Source: an uncultured Clostridia bacterium (lineage in GTDB: Bacteria > Bacillota > Clostridia > TANB77 > CAG-508). From it: a stretch of DNA of 36,793 nucleotides. Positions within the stretch are counted from its first letter, which is position 1; each line of letters begins with the position of its first letter. The notes beneath the pieces were generated by a model. It did not search any database, was not told where the DNA came from, and saw only the letters and a program-made list of their open reading frames with translations. The stretch lies in assembly GCA_934130975.1 (NCBI GenBank), contig CAKOYU010000015.1:1-36793 (forward strand). The letters run 5' to 3'. Below, one piece after another: positions 7,762 through 14,837 of this stretch. Made by a program: the position numbers and the translations under genes.

Positions 7762-9099
7762 CTAAAGTCCCATAATATGCGTCGCAACTTGGAAATACAC
7801 CAATATTGAACACACATCGACAACTGTTGTAATTAATGGTGCAGCCATAATTGCAGGATCTAATTTTAATCTTTTAGCAAGTAGCGGTAATGTACAACCA
7901 ATAACTTTAGATACAATTACTGTCGCAATTAATGTAATACTCAAAACAATTGCAAGTTGCATGTTTTTATATTGAATCATTATTCTTATCATATTTACAA
8001 TAGCTAAAGCAATACCAACAACTATTGCTACTCTAATTTCTTTCCAAAGTACTCTAAATACATCTTTTAATTTTATTTCATCAGTTGCAAGACCACGAAT
8101 TATAAGTGTTGAACTTTGAGAGCCACAGTTTCCACCAGTTCCCATTATCATAGGTATAAATGCTACTAATATAGGTATTACTTCAAATGCGTCTTCATAT
8201 TTTGTTAATATGTTTCCTGTAAGTGCTGATGATAACATTAATATTAACAACCACAATATTCTGCTTTTAGCATGTTTGAATACTGATGTTTGAAAATATC
8301 CTTCTTCTGTTGGAGTTATAGCAGCCATTTTTTCGAAATCTTCTTCTACTTCATCTTGTAATACATCTATAGCATCATCTACTGTTATTATTCCTACTAA
8401 CCTGTTTTCGTGATCTACAACTGGTAATGCAAAATAGTCATATTTATCAAACATTTTTGCAACTTCTTCTTGATCTTCTAATGTGTTAACAGATATTATA
8501 TTGGTTTCCATTAAAGTTCCTATTTTTGTTTCTTTTTTACTTAATAAAATATCTTTAATATTTATAATACCTTTTAGAATTCTTTCTGAACTCAACACAT
8601 AACAAGTATATATTGTCTCTGAATCTACTCCTATTTTTCTTACTCTTTTTAATGCTTCTTCTGCTGTCATGTCTTCTTTTAAATCGATAAATTCTGTTGT
8701 CATTATACTTCCAGCACTATCTTCTGGATATTTTAATAATTCATTGATTACTTTTCTATCTTCATGTGGAATCGCTTTTAATATTTTAGGAATTATATTT
8801 GATGGCATTTCTTCTATTAAGTCTACAGTATCATCCATAAATAGTTCATCTAATACTTTTTTTAATTCTGCATCTGTTAAATCTTGTATTAGTTTTTCTC
8901 TCATATCTGATTCCATATGAGAAAATGTTTCTCCTGCTTTTTCTTTTTGTAGTAGTCTGAATACTATTATTACACTTTCTTTATCTTCTAGTTCATCCAA
9001 TAGTTCTGATATATCAGCACTATTCATTTCTTCTAATTTTCTTTTTAATGTTGTAAATTTTTTGTTTGCAACTAATTCTTTTATTTCTTCTATTTCCAT
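7762..9099 (-). CDS. mgtE: Magnesium transporter MgtE (copy 2)
   Basis: A 445-residue MgtE channel with N domain, CBS pair (ITVDDAIDVLQDE) and the pore motifs GGNCGSQSST and APLITTVVDV. The start ATG at 9099 follows GGGGGAAAG. It lies upstream of copy 1 in the direction of transcription and keeps all pore and CBS landmarks. Differences from copy 1 are concentrated in the N-domain start and the membrane helices after the pore motif. Both copies look functional, so they may be co-transcribed through the palindrome at 7623-7750 or expressed separately. Confidence 0.97.
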   Translation of the reverse strand: MEIEEIKELVANKKFTTLKRKLEEMNSADISELLDELEDKESVIIVFRLLQKEKAGETFSHMESDMREKLIQDLTDAELKKVLDELFMDDTVDLIEEMPSNIIPKILKAIPHEDRKVINELLKYPEDSAGSIMTTEFIDLKEDMTAEEALKRVRKIGVDSETIYTCYVLSSERILKGIINIKDILLSKKETKIGTLMETNIISVNTLEDQEEVAKMFDKYDYFALPVVDHENRLVGIITVDDAIDVLQDEVEEDFEKMAAITPTEEGYFQTSVFKHAKSRILWLLILMLSSALTGNILTKYEDAFEVIPILVAFIPMIMGTGGNCGSQSSTLIIRGLATDEIKLKDVFRVLWKEIRVAIVVGIALAIVNMIRIMIQYKNMQLAIVLSITLIATVIVSKVIGCTLPLLAKRLKLDPAIMAAPLITTVVDVCSILVYFQVATHIMGL

Positions 9100-9147
9100 T
9101 TCTTTCCCCCTATTAACTCAAATAAGAAACGGATTAAAAAAATAACG

Positions 9148-9188
9148 TATCAAAAAATGAGCAAAGAACTTTTCCTCATTTTTTGATA
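9148..9188 (-). terminator. Long hairpin between tyrS and mgtE
   Basis: Perfect 14-base arms TATCAAAAAATGAG (9148-9161) and CTCATTTTTTGATA (9175-9188) flank a 13-base loop. On the minus strand a T-rich tract follows (9134-9145), so it can terminate the tyrS transcript. Confidence 0.6.
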
Positions 9189-9242
9189 TATCATCATTTT
9201 ATCCATTTTCAGCTTTGGATTTTCTCGCGGTTCTTCACTCAT
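9150..9242 (-). CDS. Possible 30-residue peptide between tyrS and mgtE
   Basis: An ATG at 9242 preceded by GAGG opens a 30-codon frame that begins MSEEPRENPKLKMDK and ends KSSLLIF inside the hairpin at 9148-9188. The GAGG-to-ATG spacing is only three bases, with a second GGAG further upstream at about ten. The first half is charged and soluble-looking. I do not recognise it, and the end of the frame is built from the hairpin arms, so it may only be a chance frame over a terminator. It is listed because GC and codon pattern in its first half differ from the AT-rich spacer around it. Confidence 0.25.
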   Translation of the reverse strand: MSEEPRENPKLKMDKMMIYQKMRKSSLLIF

Positions 9243-9273
9243 TTTCCTCACGCTCCTTTTGTTTTATTATATT

Positions 9274-10497
9274 TTATTTTCTTCCTACATAGTAGTTTTT
9301 CTTGCCTCTTTTAATAATTATATATGTATCATCTATGAACATTTCATCTGTTATTGTTGTTGTTACATCTGTGACTTTTTCTCCATTTATAGAAACTGCT
9401 CCACTTTGTATAAATTCTCTTGCTTCTCTCTTGCTAGAAGCGGCTCCAACCTTAACTAGCATATCAACTATTCCAACATTGCTTTCTACATCTTTGATAT
9501 CTTGTTCATCAAATAAGTCTGAAATATCTTGCTTTGTTAAATTTTTGAATTCATTATTAAATAAACTTTGTGCTAATTTTTCTGCTCTTTCATATTCTTC
9601 TTTTCCATGTAAGAATGTGATAATTTCTCTTGCTAATGCTTTATGTGCTTCTCTTAATTCTGGATGTTCTGCATTTTTCTTTGCATATTCTTCAATTTCT
9701 TCTTTTGATAAGAATGTATATATTTTTAAATAATCTATTACCATACTGTCTTCTACATTTACAAAGAATTGATATAGTTTATAACTTGATGTTTTATTTT
9801 TATCTAACCATAATGCATTTCCTTCACTTTTTCCGAATTTTTTTCCTTGTGAGTCTGTAACTAATGGCATTGTAAATCCATATACTTCATCTCCTGTTGA
9901 TCTTCTTATTAAGTCTATTCCTGCTGTAATATTTCCCCATTGGTCAGATCCTGCACATTGTAAGTTTACTCCATTGCATTCATGTAAATGTTTGAAGTCT
10001 AGTGCTTGTAATATCATATATGAAAATTCTGTATATGTAATTCCTGTATCAAGTCTTCTTCTTATTATATCTTTGTCTAACATGTAATTTACATTAAAAT
10101 ATTTTCCATAATCTCTTAGAAAATCTATTACATTTATATCTTGATACCAGTCATTGTTATTTACAACTTCAAATCCGAATATTTTTTCTACTTGTGCTTT
10201 TAAACATTCAAAGTTGTGTTTTACTTGTTCTTTGCTTATCATTGCCCTTTCTGTTGTAGGCCTTGGGTCTCCTATCATTCCTGTTCCTCCACCTACTAAA
10301 AGAATTGGATGATGTCCTGCTTCTTTTAATCTTTTTGATATTAAAAAGCTTGATAAATGTCCAACATGTAGGCTGTCTGCTGTTGGATCTGTTCCTATAT
10401 AAAATGTTAGTCCACCTTTGTTTAATTTTTCTTCTAATTCTGGACTTGATATGTCTTTTATTAGCCCTCTCCATTTTAATTCTTCTACTAATGTCAT
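9274..10497 (-). CDS. tyrS: Tyrosyl-tRNA synthetase
   Basis: A 407-residue class I aminoacyl-tRNA synthetase that charges tRNA-Tyr. The HIGH-type motif HVGHL is in YIGTDPTADSLHVGHL, the tyrosine-binding YMILQALD and QCAGSDQWGN follow, then the KMSKS-type KFGKSEGN. A C-terminal S4 RNA-binding domain covers about the last 70 residues. The start at 10497 is chosen because the upstream in-frame TTG (10515) contains the GGAG ribosome site. It has its own sigma-A promoter, and no T-box leader is present although tyrS is often T-box controlled in Firmicutes. Confidence 0.98.
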   Translation of the reverse strand: MTLVEELKWRGLIKDISSPELEEKLNKGGLTFYIGTDPTADSLHVGHLSSFLISKRLKEAGHHPILLVGGGTGMIGDPRPTTERAMISKEQVKHNFECLKAQVEKIFGFEVVNNNDWYQDINVIDFLRDYGKYFNVNYMLDKDIIRRRLDTGITYTEFSYMILQALDFKHLHECNGVNLQCAGSDQWGNITAGIDLIRRSTGDEVYGFTMPLVTDSQGKKFGKSEGNALWLDKNKTSSYKLYQFFVNVEDSMVIDYLKIYTFLSKEEIEEYAKKNAEHPELREAHKALAREIITFLHGKEEYERAEKLAQSLFNNEFKNLTKQDISDLFDEQDIKDVESNVGIVDMLVKVGAASSKREAREFIQSGAVSINGEKVTDVTTTITDEMFIDDTYIIIKRGKKNYYVGRK

Positions 10498-10535
10498 TGG
10501 TGTTGCTCCTTTCAATTTCGCTTAAATTCTATCAT

Positions 10536-10564
10536 ATTATACCATATTCTCTTTTTTTTGGCAA
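10536..10564 (-). promoter_or_regulatory. Sigma-A promoter of tyrS
   Basis: TTGCCA (10559-10564) and TATAAT (10536-10541) with 17 bases between them, about 40 bases before the start codon. The short leader excludes a T-box. Confidence 0.75.
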
Positions 10565-10610
10565 TTATTTTTCACACTTTTTTAGCCTGAATATTACTAG
10601 TAGTTACAAT

Positions 10611-10636
10611 TAATAAAAAGGGCTTATTCGCCCTTA
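10611..10636 (-). terminator. Terminator overlapping the end of the 10624-11013 gene
   Basis: AAGGGC (10618-10623) and GCCCTT (10630-10635) form the stem and the gene's TAA stop codon (10624-10626) lies in the 6-base loop. TTTTT follows on the minus strand. Confidence 0.75.
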
Positions 10637-11013
10637 TTTGTATTTGAAAATTGATTTATTTTATTTATCATTGTTTCAATTTCTTTGTTTCTTTTTTTTC
10701 CAAAGATTCCTTTCCAAATATAATAATTCCCGTCTTCTAATAACTGTCTTTCTTGTGCAGATTTCTCTTCACCAATTCTTCCTCTTAACATATATTGTTC
10801 TTCTAAAACTTTAAATAAATACAAATATTTATTAAAGATTCTATTACTTATTATTATGTTACAGAGAAATATTGTAATTAAAATCAACCATCCACTTATT
10901 AAAAACATTTTAATACTAGTTGAAGTTCCTCCAGTAATTTGGACTATAATACCCGTTGCTATTGCAAAACAAATGCATATAATCTCATAAATCATTTTTC
11001 CAAATCTTGTCAT
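10624..11013 (-). CDS. Small membrane protein of unknown function
   Basis: A 129-residue protein with two predicted membrane helices (about residues 8-28 and 36-56) and a charged cytoplasmic tail containing LEEQYMLRGRIGEEKSAQE and a second basic segment. The membrane hairpin followed by a helical linker recalls the N-terminal part of some membrane histidine kinases, but no kinase domain follows, so this is only a resemblance. It has a good promoter (TTTACA-17-TATAAT), AGGAGG ribosome site and a terminator that overlaps its stop codon, so it appears to be a complete single-gene unit. I do not recognise a family. Confidence 0.7.
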   Translation of the reverse strand: MTRFGKMIYEIICICFAIATGIIVQITGGTSTSIKMFLISGWLILITIFLCNIIISNRIFNKYLYLFKVLEEQYMLRGRIGEEKSAQERQLLEDGNYYIWKGIFGKKRNKEIETMINKINQFSNTNKGE

Positions 11014-11094
11014 ACTTATTATTCCTCCTAAAGATTTCTTTAATAATTTGTCTTCTCCTGATGAAAAACGGAGTTGTTAAAAAGTTGCCTTACT

Positions 11095-11123
11095 ATTATA
11101 GCATCTTATTATCAATTTGTAAA
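11095..11123 (-). promoter_or_regulatory. Sigma-A promoter of the 10624-11013 gene
   Basis: TTTACA (11118-11123) and TATAAT (11095-11100) with a 17-base spacer, placed immediately after the stop codon of the amidase gene. The leader is about 75 bases. Confidence 0.7.
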
Positions 11124-11790
11124 TTATTTTAGCTCTTTTAATGTATTTTCTATAATCCCCTCTGCAATAGCCTTTGCATATTCATCTATATTTTCATCTA
11201 GCAATTTATTATCTTTGTCATTTGAAATAAAACCTAACTCGATTAAACAACTTGGCATATTCGTGTTATTAAGCACATAATAATTTGAATCTTCGCTTTT
11301 AATTGTTCCGTATTTTATTCCTCTATTACTCTGAATATTTGTCTTTTCTAATTTTTCTAATATTGTTTCTGCTAATTTAGTATCAGACTCTCTCTTTTGA
11401 CTATTAGCCCATATCTCAATTCCATTGCCAGTATCAGCACTATTTCTATGTATAGAAACAAACAAATTGGCTTTCTTCTTATTTGCAAATTTGCATCTAT
11501 CCTGCAAACTTATCGCTTTGTCTTTTTCTCTAGTCATGATCACTTTTATTTTCTTCTTACTTTTATAACCTTCAAGATGCTTTTCAACTAATTTAGCAAT
11601 TTTTAAAGTATCATCTTTTTCATATCTATTTTCTAATGATGCTCCAACATCCTTTCCTCCATGTCCGAGCATCAAGACAAACAACAATTTTTTTGTTTTT
11701 GTTCAGTATATTTATAAATATTGTTATTATTATAGCACCAATCAGTAAAAAAGTGGCTATTACTATTAAAATTCTTAAATTCTTTTTCAT
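11124..11790 (-). pseudogene. N-acetylmuramoyl-L-alanine amidase (Amidase_3) with a single-base frameshift
   Basis: An ATG at 11790 opens a frame encoding a membrane anchor (about residues 6-29) and then KIVVCLDA, the exact lead-in to the Amidase_3 zinc motif. The next motif, GHGGKD, lies in the following frame. One extra C (minus strand, near 11667) explains the break. The rest, to 11124, is a complete catalytic domain with ENRYEKDD, FVSIHRNS and LIELGFIS carrying the His/Glu zinc ligands and the catalytic Glu. The intended product is a membrane-anchored enzyme cutting the amide bond between muramic acid and the peptide stem. Either the gene is broken, or the base is a sequencing error, or the frame is corrected in the cell. 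It lies 23 bases after the histidine kinase gene. Confidence 0.85.
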
Positions 11791-11813
11791 ATTTTACCTT
11801 CTATATTTTATTT

Positions 11814-13892
11814 CTAAATTATATTAAAAGTTAGTTTAACTTTAAACAAATCCCCATCAAGTTTTAATTCAAACTTACCATTTTGCAATTCTGTTAAATT
11901 TTGTGCAATAGAAATTCCGAGTCCGCTTCCTTCTGTCGTTCTTGACTTATCTCCTCTAACAAACCTCTGCATTAACTCATCAGCAGAAATGTTAAGCTTA
12001 TCTTTTGAAATATTTTTTATCTCTATTTGCACATTTGGAACCGGTTCTGTTTTGTACATTTTTATATCTACATACACTCTCGAATTTTCTAATGCGTATT
12101 TTGAAATATTGCTATATAAATTCTCTATAATTCTATACATATATTTGCTATCAGCCATAATATTAATTTCATTTTGATTTGCATTTATTATTGTTTCTAA
12201 TTCTCGTTTTTTAAACTTATCTTCAAATTCTCCTGTTGCTTGTTTAATAAGTTCGACTATATTAATTTTTTCGAGGTTTAGAGATATATTTCCCGTTGAT
12301 ACTTTTGATGCTTCTACAAGATCTTCTGTAAGTCTTTTTAGTCTCTGAGATTTATTTTCCAATATTTCTATATACTCTCTTGCTTTTTCATCCTGAATAT
12401 TCTCTTGTTTTAGCAAATCTACATAGTTTATTATTGATGTTAATGGAGTTTTTATATCATGTGAAACATTTGTTATTAACTCTGCTTTCATTCTCTCGCT
12501 TTTCATTCTATCCTGTACCGCATTTTCAAATCCATTAGAAATATCATTTAAGTATATTACTGAATTTTTAAAAACATTTTCAACGCTTTTTTCGTCAAGA
12601 TTACTTTGAGTGTTTCCTTCATATATATCTTTTAATTTTTTCTCTATCTGTAAATATTCTTTAAAGATTTTTATTGTTTTATATAAAATAAAAACTATTA
12701 GTCCAATTGCTATTATTGGAAACATTGTACTGTTTCCGCTTATTGCTACAATCAACAGCCATACAAAGACTGTTAATCCTGTTGTAATTATTACTTTAGC
12801 AGTTGTATTTGGCGAATATGTAATTGTATTCCAAATTTCATTTATTTTATTTACAATCTTTTTACCAATTTTTAAACACCATAATAAGACTTTTCCTGTT
12901 ATAGATGTTTTTAATAATTGTCTTGCTTTTATTCTTTTTATAACAGTCATCATAGTAATTACTGTACAAATATATATAATAAAATATGCTGTTATTGCAA
13001 TAGAATTTATTGCGTTGTAGTCATTTTCTGCAAATTCTAACAATATGAACGGCATACTACTAATTAACATTGCACAAAAAGCTATTATTTCTATAGGAAT
13101 TCTATCAAAAGTATTAATGTTTATTGTGCTATTCTCGTTACCATCATGTCCTATTACACTTGTTAGATATATAATAAGTAATAATGTTAACAGTGCACTT
13201 ATTGGCAAAAACACATACACATTATTGTTAATTGGTGCAACCATATTCAAAAAAGATGTTGCCATTTGTCTTTCTGTGCTTACATTCAATTCTTCTGTAT
13301 ATGAACTATAAATTTCAAAATCTTTTGCCTCTGCTGAAATATATTCAATATACCTCCCATCATCAAGCTTTGTATCTGTTCTTATAGTATCTGTTGTGTA
13401 ATACGTAATTAAGAAATTATCCAGATACTTGTCTCCATATTGTGAAATACTTTCTGAATCTGTTTGTATACTTCCTTCTAGAATATCAACCTTTTTGGTC
13501 TTTGAATCTTGTAATGAATTTATATATTCTTTTATTTGATTAATTGTATTCTTTCTTATATTAGTAATAGCTTTATTTTTATAAATAATTAAAAAGTTCA
13601 TATTCTTTATAGTAGTATAATTTGAATAACTATTTTGCATATCTAGATAATATATATTCATATCTCCATCTTTTACACTATCATATAAGCTATTATTATG
13701 AATTAGTCTATCTGCACTATCTTGTAAAGTCATCAAATAGTTATAAGCAAATTTTTCTGATTTAAAATATTTGTCCTCATTTAAGTAATCTGAATTTTTT
13801 ATGGCTATACACATAACAGATAAAATAAGTATTACTATTGATATCGATAATACCACATAACTTAATGCTTTTAAGAATTTAGTATTTTTCAT
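11814..13892 (-). CDS. VanS-like membrane sensor histidine kinase
   Basis: A 692-residue kinase. One N-terminal helix (about 6-28) leads to a long extracytoplasmic region, followed by five further membrane helices between about 215 and 405, a linker, and the kinase core. The phosphoacceptor is His478 in NVSHDIKTPLTS; the N box is IIENLYSNISKYA and the G2 box GSGLGIS. As in this VanS subgroup, no DxGxG box is seen and IKNISKDKLN takes its place. Met at 13892 follows GGAGGAG and overlaps the response-regulator end by 14 bases, so the pair is translationally coupled. Just before IKNISK the protein carries KTEPVPNVQ, encoded by a copy of the repeat found at 13905-13964; this looks like a sequence insertion in a variable loop. 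Confidence 0.93.
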   Translation of the reverse strand: MKNTKFLKALSYVVLSISIVILILSVMCIAIKNSDYLNEDKYFKSEKFAYNYLMTLQDSADRLIHNNSLYDSVKDGDMNIYYLDMQNSYSNYTTIKNMNFLIIYKNKAITNIRKNTINQIKEYINSLQDSKTKKVDILEGSIQTDSESISQYGDKYLDNFLITYYTTDTIRTDTKLDDGRYIEYISAEAKDFEIYSSYTEELNVSTERQMATSFLNMVAPINNNVYVFLPISALLTLLLIIYLTSVIGHDGNENSTININTFDRIPIEIIAFCAMLISSMPFILLEFAENDYNAINSIAITAYFIIYICTVITMMTVIKRIKARQLLKTSITGKVLLWCLKIGKKIVNKINEIWNTITYSPNTTAKVIITTGLTVFVWLLIVAISGNSTMFPIIAIGLIVFILYKTIKIFKEYLQIEKKLKDIYEGNTQSNLDEKSVENVFKNSVIYLNDISNGFENAVQDRMKSERMKAELITNVSHDIKTPLTSIINYVDLLKQENIQDEKAREYIEILENKSQRLKRLTEDLVEASKVSTGNISLNLEKINIVELIKQATGEFEDKFKKRELETIINANQNEINIMADSKYMYRIIENLYSNISKYALENSRVYVDIKMYKTEPVPNVQIEIKNISKDKLNISADELMQRFVRGDKSRTTEGSGLGISIAQNLTELQNGKFELKLDGDLFKVKLTFNII
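12028..12058. repeat. Dispersed repeat copy C, inside the histidine kinase gene
   Basis: The plus strand reads GCACATTTGGAACCGGTTC followed by TGTTTTGT, matching copies A and B at the response regulator / kinase junction with one or two changes. It is read in the same frame (TEPVPN) as copy A. Confidence 0.75.
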
Positions 13893-14676
13893 TTTCTCCT
13901 CCTTGCGCATTTGGGACCGGTTCTGTTTTGTTCACTGCACATTTGGGACCGGTTCTTAAATGTTCCACTTTGTATCCAACGCCCCATATAACCTTTAGAT
14001 ATTTAGGCTCTTTTGGATTTATTTCGATTTTTTCTCTTATGTGTCTTATATGTACTGCAATTACATTTTCTGCAGCATAGCATTCTCCATCCCATACATT
14101 CGTATATATTTCTTCAATTGAAAATACTTTTCCTTTGTTTTTTGTTAAAAATTTTAATATATTGTATTCTGTTGGTGTTAGTTTTACTTCTTTTCCATCT
14201 ACTATTACTTGTTTTAAATCATCGTTTATTATTAGCTCTCCATTTTGTATAATATTTTCTTCTTTTTGACTAGAAGCGGTATTACTATCATTTTCATTAT
14301 TTTCTCCACCAAATTTAGTATATCTTCTTATTAATGCATTTACTCTCGCTATTAATTCTACAGGGTTAAATGGTTTTGTAACATAATCGTCTGCTCCTAC
14401 ATTTAGTCCATTTATTTTGTCTATATCTTCTGATTTCGCTGATAGCATTATTACTGGTATGTTTTTGTCTTTTCTTATTTCTTCTAATGTTTCTAGTCCA
14501 TCTTTGTTCGGCATCATTATGTCTAATATTACTAATTGTATTTCATTTTTCTTGATTTCTTCTAGTGCCTGCTCTCCATCATATGCTTTTATTATTTTAT
14601 AGTTTTCTTTTCCTAAATATATTTCAATTGCTTTTACAATTTCTTTATCATCATCTACTACTAATATATTATACAT
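13879..14676 (-). CDS. OmpR-family response regulator with repeat-derived C-terminal tail
   Basis: A 265-residue regulator: receiver domain (1-120) with acidic pocket VVDDD and phosphoacceptor Asp52 (ILDIMMP), Lys in the KPF motif, and a winged-helix DNA-binding domain ending in VWGVGYKVE. Normal VanR-like proteins stop a few residues later, at about 230. Here a tail of about 28 residues follows (LRTGPKCA, then KTEPVPNAQ) that is encoded by two tandem copies of a short repeat. A poorly conserved linker of about 20 residues (ENNENDSNTASSQKEEN) separates the domains. It pairs with the downstream kinase and probably controls the ABC exporter at 14838-18114. Confidence 0.93.
   Translation of the reverse strand: MYNILVVDDDKEIVKAIEIYLGKENYKIIKAYDGEQALEEIKKNEIQLVILDIMMPNKDGLETLEEIRKDKNIPVIMLSAKSEDIDKINGLNVGADDYVTKPFNPVELIARVNALIRRYTKFGGENNENDSNTASSQKEENIIQNGELIINDDLKQVIVDGKEVKLTPTEYNILKFLTKNKGKVFSIEEIYTNVWDGECYAAENVIAVHIRHIREKIEINPKEPKYLKVIWGVGYKVEHLRTGPKCAVNKTEPVPNAQGGENEKY
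13905..13964. repeat. Dispersed repeat, tandem copies A and B
   Basis: Two copies with a 32-base period: copy A 13905-13932 (GCGCATTTGGGACCGGTTCT plus GTTTTGTT) and copy B 13937-13964 (GCACATTTGGGACCGGTTCT plus TAAATGTT). Both are within the response regulator's 3' coding end and copy A runs up to the kinase ribosome site. Confidence 0.85.
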
Positions 14677-14701
14677 GTTTCTTCTCCCTTTCTTCCTCTA
14701 T

Positions 14702-14755
14702 ATTATAACAGATTTTTATTAATAAAAAATAGAGAAATTATTAAGTTTTTATTAA
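14702..14755 (-). promoter_or_regulatory. Promoter region of the regulator-kinase pair with phased repeats
   Basis: A TATAAT (14702-14707) has no good -35 box. Upstream, TTATTAA (plus strand) occurs at 14716-14722, 14738-14744 and 14749-14755, so the starts are 22 and 11 bases apart, on one face of the helix. This pattern fits binding of OmpR-type regulators and possible autoregulation; the AT-rich context makes chance occurrence possible. Confidence 0.45.
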
Positions 14756-14762
14756 TACCTTT

Positions 14763-14797
14763 AAAAACAAAAGATGAGCTCTTTTATTAAGCTCATC
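14763..14797 (-). terminator. Terminator after the ABC permease
   Basis: GATGAGCT (14773-14780) and AGCTCATC (14790-14797) pair around a 9-base loop; TTTTGTTTTT follows on the minus strand. It separates the ABC transporter transcript from the regulator-kinase genes. Confidence 0.85.
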
Positions 14798-14837
14798 ACA
14801 CAATTATAATTTAATAAAAGTCAACAAATAAACTTAA

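Noticed and set aside
9302..9860. Plus-strand open frames opposite tyrS
   Set aside because: Antisense shadows with Ser/Leu-rich translation; tyrS on the minus strand is unambiguous.
10500..10620. T-box leader for tyrS
   Set aside because: The distance from promoter to start is only about 40 bases, and no GGNACCGCG-type T-box sequence is present.
14773..14797. Operator palindrome before the regulator-kinase genes
   Set aside because: The stem is followed by a T tract on the minus strand and sits right after the permease gene, so it is a terminator.
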